Shown here: one piece after another, positions 43,508-52,438 of the stretch
Position numbering within the stretch: position 1 is the stretch's first letter
Layout of the letters: each line of letters starts with the position of its first letter
Assembly (NCBI RefSeq): GCF_002754475.1
Contig: NZ_PEFL01000001.1
Location: 2,790,001-2,854,000 of the forward strand
Origin: Comamonas sp. 26
Lineage (GTDB): Bacteria; Pseudomonadota; Gammaproteobacteria; Burkholderiales; Burkholderiaceae_C
DNA length: 64,000 nt
Reading direction: 5' to 3'
Made by a program: the position numbers and the translations under genes
Notes under the pieces: model-generated
What the model saw: the letters and a program-made list of their open reading frames with translations, nothing else
Database searches by the model: none
What the model was told of the DNA's origin: nothing

Positions 43508-44605
43508 ATGACTCAGATGATGAAAGCGGCTGTTTTTGTAGAGCCAGGTCGCATTGACGTTGTGGAAAAACCGATTCCAGATGTGGGCCCTAATGATGCT
43601 CTGATCAAGATCACAACAACGACGATCTGCGGGACCGACATTCACATTCTCAAAGGTGAATACCCTGTCGCCAAGGGGTTGACGATTGGGCATGAGCCCG
43701 TTGGCATCATCGTTAAGCTTGGCAATGCTGTTCAGGGTTACAAAGAAGGACAGCGCGTGATTGCGGGCGCCATTTGCCCTAACTTCAATAGCTACGCAGC
43801 CCAGGATGGTGCGTCCTCGCAGGATGGTAGCTATCTGGCAGCCAGTGGGCGCTGCGGGTGCCATGGATACAAGCTAACTGCCGGATGGCGCTTTGGTAAC
43901 CTAATCGACGGGGCACAGGCTGAGTACATTCTTGTACCTGATGCTCAAGGTAACTTGGCGCCGGTCCCAGATGGATTGACCGATGAACAAGTCCTGATGT
44001 GCCCGGACATCATGTCTACCGGATTCGCCGGTGCGGAGAATGCGAACATCAAGATAGGTGATGTCGTTGTCGTGTTCGCGCAAGGGCCAATCGGCTTGTG
44101 TGCCACTGCTGGCGCCAAGCTTCGTGGGGCAAGCATCATCATCGGTGTGGATGGCAATGAAGATCGACTTGCTGTAGCTAAAAAGCTTGGTGCCACTGTA
44201 ACCTTGAACTTCAAAACTGAGGATGTAGTCGCTGAGGTGCTAAAAATTACGGGTGGCAAAGGGGCTGACAGCGCAATTGAAGCACTTGGCACACAAGGCA
44301 CATTCGAGAGCGCATTGAGATGCATCCGCCCAGGAGGCACTGTATCGAGCTTAGGTGTTTACTCGGAAGATTTAAAGATTCCATTGAATGCTTTTGGGGC
44401 TGGATTGGGAGACCACCGTATCAATACAGCCTTATGCCCAGGTGGCAAAGAGCGCATGCGTCGTCTTATGTCCGTGATTGAAAGTGGCCGCATTGATCTC
44501 AGCCCGCTAGTCACCCATAAGTACAAGCTTGAAGACATCGTTGCTGCATACGACCTCTTTAGTCATCAACGTGATGGAGTTCTAAAAGTTGCCATTAAGA
44601 ATTGA
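43508..44605 (+). CDS. Zinc-dependent alcohol dehydrogenase (MDR family)
   Basis: 365 residues. Catalytic zinc ligands in TTICGTDIHILKGEYP (Cys, Asp) and TIGHEP (His-Glu). Cofactor-binding Rossmann motif VVVFAQGPIGLCATAGAKLR; GVDGNEDRL suggests the specificity region. The four-Cys structural zinc lobe is absent, as in the Clostridium/Thermoanaerobacter secondary alcohol dehydrogenase subgroup. Reduces or oxidises short alcohols/ketones with NAD(P). ATG 43508 has SD AAGGAAA. Together with the beta-CASP and USP genes it resembles low-oxygen stress clusters of Burkholderiales. Confidence 0.9.
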   Translation: MTQMMKAAVFVEPGRIDVVEKPIPDVGPNDALIKITTTTICGTDIHILKGEYPVAKGLTIGHEPVGIIVKLGNAVQGYKEGQRVIAGAICPNFNSYAAQDGASSQDGSYLAASGRCGCHGYKLTAGWRFGNLIDGAQAEYILVPDAQGNLAPVPDGLTDEQVLMCPDIMSTGFAGAENANIKIGDVVVVFAQGPIGLCATAGAKLRGASIIIGVDGNEDRLAVAKKLGATVTLNFKTEDVVAEVLKITGGKGADSAIEALGTQGTFESALRCIRPGGTVSSLGVYSEDLKIPLNAFGAGLGDHRINTALCPGGKERMRRLMSVIESGRIDLSPLVTHKYKLEDIVAAYDLFSHQRDGVLKVAIKN

Positions 44606-44799
44606 TCTATGGATCATGTGCAATGCAATCACCCCAGGCAACTTGAAATACGCATGAGCAAGGCCCAAGATAAAAGGATGGATCAAGAGCGGATTTAAAG
44701 CATTTTTCGTTTGATCCACGCTGGATCGACTACAAGTGACATGTTGTGATCTGCCTTGGCACCATCATTAATTCCTGAAACTTCCATTGGCTTTAGTCT

Positions 44800-46215
44800 A
44801 TGCAAATTACCTTTCATGGCGCAGCGCAACAAGTGACAGGATCCTGTTTTCTTATAGAAGCTGAAGGCTGCCGCTTCCTCGTGGATTGCGGCATGGTTCA
44901 AGGCAGTCGCATGGCCAAGGAGCGCAATTACAAGCCATTTGCATTTGACCCCAAGCTAATCGACTTCGTGTTGCTCACACATGCGCACATAGACCACAGT
45001 GGCCTGCTACCTCGGCTGAGCATGCATGGCTTTGTCGGGCCGATATTTACGACGCCAGCCACCTTTGATCTTCTGGACGTCTTGTTAAAAGACAGTGCGC
45101 ACATCCAAGAGATGGAATCTGAGCGCAACGAAAAACGGGCGACCAAAGGTAAGAACCAGGTGCATCGTCGCGAAGTGCACCCGCCGCTTTATACGCTGCG
45201 CGATGTAAACCATTGCATGCGCCAGTTACGGACCATCTCCTACGATATTGAATTTTCACCGCATGCTTCTGTAAAGGCTTGCTTTCGCGATGCAGGACAT
45301 ATCCTGGGTTCAGCAATTATTGAAATTTGGTTAACGGACTCGTTGGGGAAAATATGCAAGCTCGTCGCCAGCGGTGATCTGGGCCAGCCAGGACGCGTCA
45401 TCCTGCGTGACCCCACCTTCATTGAAGAGGCCGATGTGCTGCTGATAGAGTCCACATACGGAGATCGCATGCACAAAGACATGCCTTCCACGCTTGATGA
45501 ACTGGTTGGGGTGATCAAAAACACTTTAGTCAAAGGCAATGTTGTTATTCCAGCGTTTGCTGTTGGCCGCACGCAAGAACTGCTCTATCACCTTCTGCTT
45601 CTTTCAACGCAGGGTAGGTTAGGCCCTTTAGATGTATATATAGATTCGCCCATGGCCGTTGCTGCCACAGAGATCACCCTCAAACATTTCGCGCTGTTTG
45701 ATGACGATGCACGCGAACTGCTCTCGCAAGCCAAGCAGTTGCGGCTGCAGTTTCGCCTTCACTTCGTAAGTGATGTTAAGGACTCCATAGAGCTTCTTCT
45801 AATTAGATCTGGTGCGGTGATCATCTCTGCTAGCGGCATGTGCGACGCGGGCCGGGTGATCCGCCATCTGCACGAAAATCTGGGACGCCGAGATTGCGCT
45901 GTAGTTATTGCAGGGTTCCAGGCTGAGGGAACGCTGGGTAGACGCTTAGTCGATGGTGAAAAGCATGTTCGCCTTTTGGGTGACGATATCGAAGTTCAGG
46001 CTTCTATACATACTCTTGGCGCATTTTCGGCACATGCCGATCAGAAAGCGCTTATCGACTGGGCACATGCTTTCAAGCGCCATCCTCGCAAGGTTTTTGT
46101 GGTGCATGGAGAGAATCCTGCATCCCAGGCCTTAGCGGTGCTTCTGCGACAGCAGCAAGCTTGGGAGCAGTGTGACGTTATTGTTCCTCAAGAAGGAGCA
46201 ACCTATAAATTTTGA
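44800..46215 (+). CDS. MBL-fold beta-CASP nuclease-like protein
   Basis: 471 residues. MBL motif 2 LTHAHIDHSGLLPRL, motif 3 DAGHILGSAIIEI, motif 4 ESTYGDR; beta-CASP motif A VVIPAFAVGRTQELLYHL, motif B ISASGMCDAGRVIRHL and motif C GAFSAHADQKALIDWA. C-terminal RNA-specificity region KVFVVHGENPASQAL. All metal ligands are intact, so RNA endo/exonuclease activity is expected. Cytosolic. Such genes often sit beside universal stress protein genes in proteobacterial stress islands. Confidence 0.9.
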   Translation: MQITFHGAAQQVTGSCFLIEAEGCRFLVDCGMVQGSRMAKERNYKPFAFDPKLIDFVLLTHAHIDHSGLLPRLSMHGFVGPIFTTPATFDLLDVLLKDSAHIQEMESERNEKRATKGKNQVHRREVHPPLYTLRDVNHCMRQLRTISYDIEFSPHASVKACFRDAGHILGSAIIEIWLTDSLGKICKLVASGDLGQPGRVILRDPTFIEEADVLLIESTYGDRMHKDMPSTLDELVGVIKNTLVKGNVVIPAFAVGRTQELLYHLLLLSTQGRLGPLDVYIDSPMAVAATEITLKHFALFDDDARELLSQAKQLRLQFRLHFVSDVKDSIELLLIRSGAVIISASGMCDAGRVIRHLHENLGRRDCAVVIAGFQAEGTLGRRLVDGEKHVRLLGDDIEVQASIHTLGAFSAHADQKALIDWAHAFKRHPRKVFVVHGENPASQALAVLLRQQQAWEQCDVIVPQEGATYKF

Positions 46216-46276
46216 AATCAATGTTGGGTAACGGTTTATCGCTCATGGGTTTTTCGCGTAAATGTTAATTCTCGGC

Positions 46277-46288
46277 TACCTACAAGTA
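46277..46288. promoter_or_regulatory. Palindromic site TACCTACAAGTA upstream of the USP gene
   Basis: Near-palindrome TAC-CTACAA-GTA followed by TTTTT. A second copy TACCTGCAAGTA lies at 46994-47005. TAC-N6-GTA dyads are typical of response regulators of the NarL/FixJ type; the regulator here is unknown. Confidence 0.4.
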
Positions 46289-46454
46289 TTTTTCCTCTGA
46301 ACGGCTCTCGGCAGGAGCACTCAATGGTATCTGTAGAGCTGCTCATATGCACTAGAGAAGTGATAGAGACTTTGTTTAGTGCCATATGCAGCGAGCTAAG
46401 TGTGCACTAACGAATGTTGCCATAAGCATCCATTGGCTTCAAAAAGGAGATCCT

Positions 46455-46916
46455 ATGTATCAGAGAATTCTTGTTCCTATTGATGGAAGCGACACAGCTA
46501 AATTGGGATTGGAAGAATCAGTTCGGCTCGCAAAGTCGACAGAGGGAAGATTACGATTGATTCATGTTGTTGACGATCTTTCTCTCGCCCTTGCGATGGA
46601 TTCCTATTCAGGTCATGCTGGAGACTGGTTAAATGAACTGCGTATGGACGGTGCACGCATTCTTCAGGAAGCTGCTGATGTGGCACTTAAAGCTGGTGTT
46701 ATGGTCGACATAAAATTAAAAGAGGAATTTAAAGGTGCCGTATATGAGATTGTTCTCGCCGAAGCGCAGGGATGGCGAGCTGATTTGATCGTCCTGGGTA
46801 CACACGGAAGGCGTGGATTCGGGCGTGTCGTTCTAGGTAGTAGCGCGGAGAGCATTCTTCGACATTCACCGATTCCCGTTTTGTTAGTTCGCTCTCCGCA
46901 GAGTCTTTCTGCATGA
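46455..46916 (+). CDS. Universal stress protein (UspA family)
   Basis: 153 residues. Start MYQRILVPIDGSDTAKLGLE after SD AAAAGGAGA. The C-terminal ATP-binding signature GTHGRRGFGRVVLGSSAESI contains the G-2x-G-9x-G(S/T) pattern and is followed by LRHSPIPVLLVR. Single USP domain, cytosolic. Last of the group 42127-46916. Confidence 0.93.
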   Translation: MYQRILVPIDGSDTAKLGLEESVRLAKSTEGRLRLIHVVDDLSLALAMDSYSGHAGDWLNELRMDGARILQEAADVALKAGVMVDIKLKEEFKGAVYEIVLAEAQGWRADLIVLGTHGRRGFGRVVLGSSAESILRHSPIPVLLVRSPQSLSA

Positions 46917-47671
46917 AGTAAATTCAGATTCGCAGCAGGTGGCTTTGTTTGGTGAGTGAGCGACATCTTAAATTGAATCTGCCTGCTGTTAATACCTGCA
47001 AGTATTTTGGGTAGCCATCGGAATCTCCGGACAGGGTCTATCGCTTATCTTCCAGATAGGCATAGGACTGTGCGTATAACTAGACATACAGAGACGATAG
47101 AGAGACCAGCACAGGCGGAGCTGGTAGGCCGCTGAGAAGGCGGCCTTGGTTCGCAAGACGTACGAGCCAAGCATGTTTTATCAAATGCTAGTCCAAGTTG
47201 CAGATGTCGAATAACTTGGCACCTAAATGGGGCGAGCATGTCCGCCTGAGGCTACATGCTCTAGACGATAACGAGGTTCATAGTCCGCGTCCACAAGTCG
47301 ATATGGCCCGCAGCATTCGCTTTAAGCGGATTCTTGGCAGAGTAGAGCTTCTGTGACCAAAGTTAATGCCTTCTTTTGCCCTAATCCCAATTATCTGCTT
47401 CGGATCGGGAGCGTGAGCCAATTTTCGATAGAAGCGGTCATCAGAAGGCTGCGTACCCTATCAACGGGTCAGAACGTCGCAAACGGCTGCTGCGATCTTC
47501 AGACCAGCCGCTCGACCGATCTGGGGCCGAGCAAGTCGATGACGGCTTGTTACCAGAAAGCGTGAGTTCGACCCTGGCAGACGAAGGACCGGACACGCTG
47601 CATAGCAGTCATCTGCGTTCGATGTCTGGGTGACAGCAGTGGGTCGCAACCGGCCCCACGGCCGGCCACTC
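46917..47671. other. Long intergenic stretch, no gene recognised
   Basis: Contains the second palindrome TACCTGCAAGTA (46994-47005) and a hairpin AGGCCGC-TGAGAAG-GCGGCCT (47126-47146). Frames in it are short and lack SD. Probably decayed sequence at the edge of the prophage island. Confidence 0.5.
46994..47005. promoter_or_regulatory. Palindromic site TACCTGCAAGTA
   Basis: Second copy of the TAC-N6-GTA motif that precedes the USP gene. It is now isolated from any gene, which suggests a lost downstream or divergent gene. Confidence 0.35.
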
Positions 47672-48670
47672 TCAGCTCCGCAACGCAGCCGCTTCCTCCC
47701 TCATTTGCGCCCTAAGCGCCTTGGGCGCCGTATCCGCGATCCGCTGGGTGCGGTCCTTGTTCATCTCGCGCACCTTCTTCCACACATCCGGCATCTTCAC
47801 CACCATGGGCTGCTCGGGGTTGTCGCGGTTCCAGGCCGCCAGGCGCTCGCGCACCCGCTGCACATCACCCTCAAGCGTATCAATCAGCAGCTGGGCAGCC
47901 GCTTCCACGGATGGCTGGCCCAGCACGGCATCGCGCATGGCCTCGTACTTCTCGCCCACTACACGCAGCATGTCGGTGCGTGCCGTCATGTCGATGGAGC
48001 GATCAATGGCCGCGCGCGCTTCCTGGTACAGACTGATCTGGTTGGCATTGGCGCCAAACAGAGATTGCAGCTCGGCATCACTCCAGACAATACCGGGCTT
48101 GAGAAACACGCTCTCAAAACGAGAGTCAATCAACTTCTCAAACTGCTCCAAAGGCTTGCCCTGCCACATGGCCAGCACACCCGAATCAATCTTTCCCTGC
48201 TTGAGCAGCATGGCCGCCTTGTTGTGCACCGAGAGGCTGGCATGGCGCTTTTGCAGATCCTCCACCAAGGTCGCCTTGCCGTTCTCGTCGCGCCCCCAGA
48301 TCAGCGTGCCCTCGAACAACGGCTTGCCCACGGCCTTGTTGTCGGCGGCAGAAACCGGCTTTTTCTTGAGGTCGCCCAGAGACTCGACACGCGGCAGAAT
48401 GCGCGGCGCCATGTCGGCGGCATCGTTGGCCAGCATGCTCACATCGTCAATGTTCTGGCTGGCTGCCTCGTACACCGGCTTGAAGGCCGGGGCGCGCTCA
48501 CCCAGGTGGCGCATGGTGCCCACGGACTTGTCCCACAGCGACACCTTGCCCTCGTGGGTAAAGGTCTGGCTCAGCTGGTCCAGGGCACTGTCCTTGAGCT
48601 CCAGAATCTTGGAGCGGCTGAACATCAAATCATCTGCATCGCTTTCGCCATTCGCTGCATCGCGCTGCAC
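47672..48670 (-). CDS. Prophage protein fragment (large polyvalent-protein type)
   Basis: 332 residues, charged and helical, no signal: for example SKILELKDSALDQLSQTFTH, EDLQKRHASLSVHNKAAMLL and QISLYQEARAAIDRSIDMTA. It resembles the C-terminal region of very long phage polypeptides (PLxRFG/LPD-containing), which place a helical tail after other domains. No convincing start or SD near 48670 and neighbouring sequence is unrelated, so it is probably a 3' fragment. Two long plus-strand frames over it are its shadows. Assignment is tentative. Confidence 0.5.
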   Translation of the reverse strand: MQRDAANGESDADDLMFSRSKILELKDSALDQLSQTFTHEGKVSLWDKSVGTMRHLGERAPAFKPVYEAASQNIDDVSMLANDAADMAPRILPRVESLGDLKKKPVSAADNKAVGKPLFEGTLIWGRDENGKATLVEDLQKRHASLSVHNKAAMLLKQGKIDSGVLAMWQGKPLEQFEKLIDSRFESVFLKPGIVWSDAELQSLFGANANQISLYQEARAAIDRSIDMTARTDMLRVVGEKYEAMRDAVLGQPSVEAAAQLLIDTLEGDVQRVRERLAAWNRDNPEQPMVVKMPDVWKKVREMNKDRTQRIADTAPKALRAQMREEAAALRS

Positions 48671-48709
48671 TTGGTTGGTGTCCAGAGTCAGCAGGCGGTT
48701 GCAGAGCCT

Positions 48710-48736
48710 GCGCCACCCGAGGGCGCTTTTGTTTTT
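48710..48736 (+). terminator. Terminator before a small phage gene
   Basis: GCGCC-ACCCGAG-GGCGC followed by TTTTGTTTTTT. Confidence 0.8.
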
Positions 48737-48750
48737 TCAAGGAGTGCCAG

Positions 48751-49122
48751 ATGACACCAGTACAGAAGTTGAAGTGGGCGATTCTGCTGAAGGCAGTTGC
48801 ATTCGAGAACATCGCCGACCCCGGCGCGATCACCGCCGAGAACGTCGATCAACTCTACGACGACAACAACCAAAACCGGGAACTGCAGGACGCCCGCAAC
48901 GAAATACGCTGCACCTGCCAAGAAACAGACTTCCCCACTCCCCTCTCGCGCCATTACGAATGCAACTCCGTCGCTGCTCGGATGCCCGATGGATCGTGGG
49001 TTGGCTGGAACTACTGGTATGGAGGCGGTAAGGGCTGGCGCGTCTCGGGTACCCGCGCACCTGTGCCGAGACTAGCCAACTGCGACGGGTTAACAAGATT
49101 TCGACCCCGGACTCGGTCTTGA
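48751..49122 (+). CDS. Small phage protein with a replaced C-terminus
   Basis: 123 residues; SD AAGGAG precedes ATG 48751. Residues 1-90 (VQKLKWAILLKAVAFENIAD, SRHYECNSVAARMPDGSWVG, WNYWYGGGK) look like a known type of short phage protein in Burkholderiales, which usually continues with KHGEPEAI. Here the sequence changes at KGWRVSG, inside a 22-base string shared with the phage gene at 33320. The C-terminus is therefore likely a recombination product. Confidence 0.6.
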   Translation: MTPVQKLKWAILLKAVAFENIADPGAITAENVDQLYDDNNQNRELQDARNEIRCTCQETDFPTPLSRHYECNSVAARMPDGSWVGWNYWYGGGKGWRVSGTRAPVPRLANCDGLTRFRPRTRS

Positions 49123-49236
49123 CCGTGATGTAAGTAACAGCTTTCATTCTTATCCTTTCATGGGCGCATATGCGCAATAAAAGTAAACCATGAGTCCTCA
49201 ATTTGGTGGCTGCGGGTAAATTTCGCAGCGCCTGAG

Positions 49237-49260
49237 AGCCCGCCACTGAGCGGGCTTTTT
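49237..49260 (+). terminator. Phage-type terminator
   Basis: AGCCCGC-CACTGA-GCGGGCT then TTTT. Same stem as at 33281 and 50352. Confidence 0.85.
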
Positions 49261-49273
49261 GCTTTCTGGAGCC

Positions 49274-50338
49274 ATGAAACCTGCGTACTACAACGAAATC
49301 GACCAGTTCGCGGCCCAGATGCTGCGCAATCTCATTGCAGCCGGGCACATCGCACCAGGCGACGTTGACGAAAGGAGCATCGAAGATGTTCACCCCTCAG
49401 ACCTCAAGCCCTACACCCAGTGCCACTTCTTCGCCGGTGTCGGCGTCTGGTCACATGCACTTCGCCGCGCCGGCTGGCCAGATGATCGACCTGTTTGGAC
49501 TGGTTCCTGCCCCTGCCAACCTTTCAGCGCGGCAGGCGCGGGAGCTGGGTTTGATGACCAGCGGCACCTTTGGCCGCACTTCCACTGGCTCATCTCGGAG
49601 TGCCGCCCTCCAGCAATCTTTGGAGAGCAGGTTGCGAGCCGTGACGCAAATCCTTGGATCGACCTTGTACAAGATGACTTGGAAGGAGTGGGATACAGGG
49701 TCGGGGCGGTCCCGTTCCCGTCTGCGGGCGTCGGTGCTCCGCATATCCGCGACCGGCTCTACTGGATGGCCTACGCCGACGAAGGGCGACGGGGACGGAG
49801 GCCACTTAATGGGCAACTCCAGCGCGACAGGCCGCCGGCCGGATGGATCGAAAACGCAGGTAACCCTGCCAGGCCTGGCTCAATTTGCGGGCTGGAACAC
49901 TCCGGACAGCACGATGACGCAGGCCAAAGCGCGGCCGCCAATACTTGGCACACGAAAGCCAACGGATCCTCAGATCAGTCTGGCGGACCAGGCATTCCAT
50001 CTTTCAGGATGGCCGACACCGACCACAACCAACAATGGAAAAGGAGAGGCCCCGGAGGCCAAGGTGCTACGCGGCATGAATCCGGGACTGAACCCCGCGG
50101 ATGCAGCCCGGCTGACGGGTTGGGACTGCGATCAAGGACCAGCCCGACTAACGGCCACTGGTCAGCTGCTGACTGGCTCCTGTGCCGGGATGGAAAGTGG
50201 CGGCCAGTTGAACCCGGCTCATTCCCGCTGGCTCATGGGGCTCCCGCCAGAGTGGGACGCCTGCGCGCCTACGGCAATGCCATCAACGCGGAAGCCGCGC
50301 GCGTCTTCATCGAAGCAGCCATGAGCTGTATGCCCTGA
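49274..50338 (+). CDS. Phage DNA cytosine-5 methyltransferase
   Basis: 354 residues from ATG 49274 (SD CTGGAG). Starts [20 protein letters not shown]. Motif [18 protein letters not shown], motif IV with catalytic Cys [12 protein letters not shown], motif VI-like FGEQVAS (replacing ENV), motif [13 protein letters not shown] and motif [17 protein letters not shown]. The region between VIII and X (about residues 170-310) is low-complexity and hydrophilic, where the target-recognition domain normally sits. That region and most of the gene overlap another ORF in the +1 frame (49386-50324). Probably protects phage DNA; activity uncertain because motif VI is unusual. Confidence 0.85.
   Translation: MKPAYYNEIDQFAAQMLRNLIAAGHIAPGDVDERSIEDVHPSDLKPYTQCHFFAGVGVWSHALRRAGWPDDRPVWTGSCPCQPFSAAGAGAGFDDQRHLWPHFHWLISECRPPAIFGEQVASRDANPWIDLVQDDLEGVGYRVGAVPFPSAGVGAPHIRDRLYWMAYADEGRRGRRPLNGQLQRDRPPAGWIENAGNPARPGSICGLEHSGQHDDAGQSAAANTWHTKANGSSDQSGGPGIPSFRMADTDHNQQWKRRGPGGQGATRHESGTEPRGCSPADGLGLRSRTSPTNGHWSAADWLLCRDGKWRPVEPGSFPLAHGAPARVGRLRAYGNAINAEAARVFIEAAMSCMP
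49386..50324 (+). CDS. Overlapping +1-frame ORF inside the methyltransferase gene
   Basis: 312 residues, wholly nested in the methyltransferase gene. ATG 49386 has its own SD (AAAGGAG at 49370-49376). The product is Ser/Thr/Pro-rich: [71 protein letters not shown]. It ends [20 protein letters not shown] then [17 protein letters not shown] remember proteins with the same signature ([14 protein letters not shown]...WPTPT...[14 protein letters not shown]) from many prophages, also beside such methyltransferases. That recurrence and the SD argue for real coding. Function unknown. Confidence 0.65.
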   Translation: MFTPQTSSPTPSATSSPVSASGHMHFAAPAGQMIDLFGLVPAPANLSARQARELGLMTSGTFGRTSTGSSRSAALQQSLESRLRAVTQILGSTLYKMTWKEWDTGSGRSRSRLRASVLRISATGSTGWPTPTKGDGDGGHLMGNSSATGRRPDGSKTQVTLPGLAQFAGWNTPDSTMTQAKARPPILGTRKPTDPQISLADQAFHLSGWPTPTTTNNGKGEAPEAKVLRGMNPGLNPADAARLTGWDCDQGPARLTATGQLLTGSCAGMESGGQLNPAHSRWLMGLPPEWDACAPTAMPSTRKPRASSSKQP

Positions 50339-50351
50339 TCACCTACACACC

Positions 50352-50374
50352 AGCCCGCAGCAGCGGGCTTTTCT
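50352..50374 (+). terminator. Phage-type terminator after the methyltransferase
   Basis: AGCCCGC-AGCA-GCGGGCT then TTTCTC. Confidence 0.85.
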
Positions 50375-50393
50375 CATTCTGGGAGCTACCTAT

Positions 50394-51491
50394 ATGCAAG
50401 ACAAGATCACGATCGCGGATGCGCCTGACTGCTTGAACACCAATGACAAAGCAATGTGGGTGCTTGGCTATCAAGCGGCTATTGAAGCACGCAGTACATG
50501 CCTGCTCCAGATCCAAGAGCCACCCACAAAGACCGAAGCTCTTGCTCACTACAGCAAACAGGCGATTCTCGCCATGGATGAAGCAGCGCCCGCAGCCGTG
50601 GCAGTGCCTGATGCAGTGCGCGACGCGCTGCTGCAATCCGAAGCAGCGCTGGAAGTCGCCACTGCGCGCATCCTGAAAGCCGATCCAGTCCATTCCATCA
50701 GTGTGACCAGCGAAGCGAAGGCGCTGGTTGCAGTTCGCGCCGCGCTTGCCGCCACCCCGGCAGCCGCGCCTGTTGCACTGACCATTCCACAGCCATTAGG
50801 ATATGTCGTAACCACGCCGGCCGGAGCGGATCTTTTCTATCGGCACCCGGCAGACCTCGCTATCCACAATGATCACCGTGCCGAGACTGTCTACACGCTG
50901 CCAGCGGTTCTAGCAGCCGCGCCAGTGGTGCTGCCTGAGCCTGCAGTCATAGCCACAAGCAAGCGTGAATCGCCCACGAAAGGCTCTGTTGAATTCACTT
51001 GGGGCGTTGATGCACTCAAAGAAGAAGGCGAGCACAAGCTATTCACAGAGCAGCAACTGCGCGCCCAGCTGGCTACTGGTGGAAAGGCGCAGGCGGTGGA
51101 AGTGGACGACAGCATGGCGCTGGCGTTCCATCACGCGATTACAGACGGGGCCATCGGACAGGATGACCTGAACGAAATCAAGATCCGGTTGCGCGCTGCG
51201 CTGGTCAACTTGCACGCACCCCAGGCGCAGGCAGACGCGCGGGATGCGCTGACACCAGCAGCGCGCGATGTGCTTGCAGAGCGGGCGCGCCAGATCGCAA
51301 AAGAAGGCTACGACCCAGAGCACGACGACCACCATTTGAACGACGAGATAGCCGCCATGGCTGCGTTGTTCATCATGCCCGAGGGCGCGTGCGACTGGGA
51401 CGCCACAAGCACAAGCTACGGGGATACCTTAGGCGAGGCCATGCTGCCATGCGACTGGGAAATGCCGAACTTTGGCGATGAGCAGCCATGA
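50394..51491 (+). CDS. Phage hypothetical protein
   Basis: 365 residues, Ala-rich with three loosely separated parts: an N-terminal segment (CLNTNDKAMWVLGYQAAIEA), a middle stretch with YVVTTPAGADLFYRHPADLA, and a C-terminal LTPAARDVLAERARQIAKEG followed by YDPEHDDHHLNDEIAAMAA. The last part is common at the end of small phage proteins ('ERxRQIxxEGxxPEHDD'). Probably a fusion of several short phage modules. Overlaps the next gene by 14 bases. Confidence 0.7.
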   Translation: MQDKITIADAPDCLNTNDKAMWVLGYQAAIEARSTCLLQIQEPPTKTEALAHYSKQAILAMDEAAPAAVAVPDAVRDALLQSEAALEVATARILKADPVHSISVTSEAKALVAVRAALAATPAAAPVALTIPQPLGYVVTTPAGADLFYRHPADLAIHNDHRAETVYTLPAVLAAAPVVLPEPAVIATSKRESPTKGSVEFTWGVDALKEEGEHKLFTEQQLRAQLATGGKAQAVEVDDSMALAFHHAITDGAIGQDDLNEIKIRLRAALVNLHAPQAQADARDALTPAARDVLAERARQIAKEGYDPEHDDHHLNDEIAAMAALFIMPEGACDWDATSTSYGDTLGEAMLPCDWEMPNFGDEQP

Positions 51492-51738
51492 CAACCCACT
51501 GATTGACGCCAACCGTGGAAGCGAAGGCCTGCCCGAAGACCGGGACTACCTGCTCCACCACTTCAACTGCCCCTATTGCATTTCAGCGGGCGCAACGCCT
51601 GGAATGCAGGAGCGGTGTCCTGAGGGGCTGCAGCTCTGGGATGCATACAACCAAGCCACCCGGCCACAGCCCAACACCCGCAGGCAGCGCCCATCACCAG
51701 ACGCTGGCTACCTCGTCAAAACCAGAATTCGGCCTTGA
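51478..51738 (+). CDS. Small phage protein with a Cys pair
   Basis: 86 residues (MSSHDNPLIDANRGSEGLPE, DYLLHHFNCPYCISAGATPG, MQERCPEGLQLWDAYNQA). The CPYC motif plus a third Cys could bind zinc. Its start overlaps the end of the preceding gene. Function unknown. Confidence 0.65.
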   Translation: MSSHDNPLIDANRGSEGLPEDRDYLLHHFNCPYCISAGATPGMQERCPEGLQLWDAYNQATRPQPNTRRQRPSPDAGYLVKTRIRP

Positions 51739-51741
51739 TTT

Positions 51742-52125
51742 ATGAAACATTCAGATACACAAGCTGCAAAACCTGCCGCCAATGATGAGTCGGTCAATGC
51801 TCCCGAGTGGGTCCTGGCCTCGAAGTTTGAGGAACTCACAGGCGTAACTCGAGAGACAGTCAAACAACGCAAGAAGGCTGGCACCTGGCGCGAAGGCGCG
51901 CAGGTCGCTGTCGTTCACCGCCGCCTCTACGTCAACATCAAAGCAGCCGATCAATGGATAAAAGACCACCTATCGGAAAGCACTGACCCAGTGGGAAAAC
52001 GAGCATCCGATGCCAGACAGCCTGCGTCAGAAGATGCAGGCGCTCGATGCACTGGAGCAAGAGTCCCGGCAAAAACAAGAGCACAACCAGCCCAAAAACA
52101 CCATCTTCGGCAAGGTGAAGGATAG
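51742..52125 (+). CDS. Excisionase-like helix-turn-helix protein
   Basis: 127 residues. EWVLASKFEELTGVTRETVK, QRKKAGTWREGAQVAVVHRR and LYVNIKAADQWIKDHL form the winged-helix pattern of phage excisionases. After residue 80 the sequence becomes Arg/Ala-rich and overlaps a better-looking ORF in another frame (52010-52324), so the natural C-terminus may have been lost by a frameshift. Confidence 0.65.
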   Translation: MKHSDTQAAKPAANDESVNAPEWVLASKFEELTGVTRETVKQRKKAGTWREGAQVAVVHRRLYVNIKAADQWIKDHLSESTDPVGKRASDARQPASEDAGARCTGARVPAKTRAQPAQKHHLRQGEG

Positions 52126-52324
52126 CGTCTGGTCCATGTACGTTGCTGGATGCCCGAATGGAGGCTCCGCGAAGTTGTTCTATCCCGCGCTGCTTCAGAT
52201 CTACAACGAAGCCGCCAAGGCACAGGATGTCTTGTACTGGCTGCAAGAGCAGCAGCTTCAAATGAAGGGAAGCATCACCATGCGCAAAACCGAGAACGGC
52301 TGGCGAGCACTAAGCGAAGGATGA
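52010..52324 (+). CDS. Phage hypothetical protein
   Basis: 104 residues: KMQALDALEQESRQKQEHNQ, IFGKVKDSVWSMYVAGCPNG and LFYPALLQIYNEAAKAQDVL. Charged and helical, no known domain. Overlaps the end of the excisionase-like gene by 116 bases. Last gene of the plus-strand phage run before the convergent brxL. Confidence 0.5.
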   Translation: MPDSLRQKMQALDALEQESRQKQEHNQPKNTIFGKVKDSVWSMYVAGCPNGGSAKLFYPALLQIYNEAAKAQDVLYWLQEQQLQMKGSITMRKTENGWRALSEG

Positions 52325-52438
52325 TTTTCAGTCAGCAATGACCCACCCAGCCTGGCGCCTTGTGCGCTGGGCTCCACGTTATACGGTTTTGTTTTTTGCC
52401 TATCTGAAGATGACCTCGGACGACTGTCAAATGCAGCT

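Noticed and set aside
47630-49031. Two long plus-strand frames (374 and 436 codons) over the prophage gene at 47672
   Set aside because: Arg/Pro/Ser-rich or His/Leu-rich with no SD or motif; the minus-strand frame has normal protein composition.
48830-49393. Minus-strand ORF starting MKAVTYITVKTESGVEILLT
   Set aside because: The first 25 residues look like a small phage protein, but the rest is antisense to the gene at 48751 and shadow-like; at best a decayed start.
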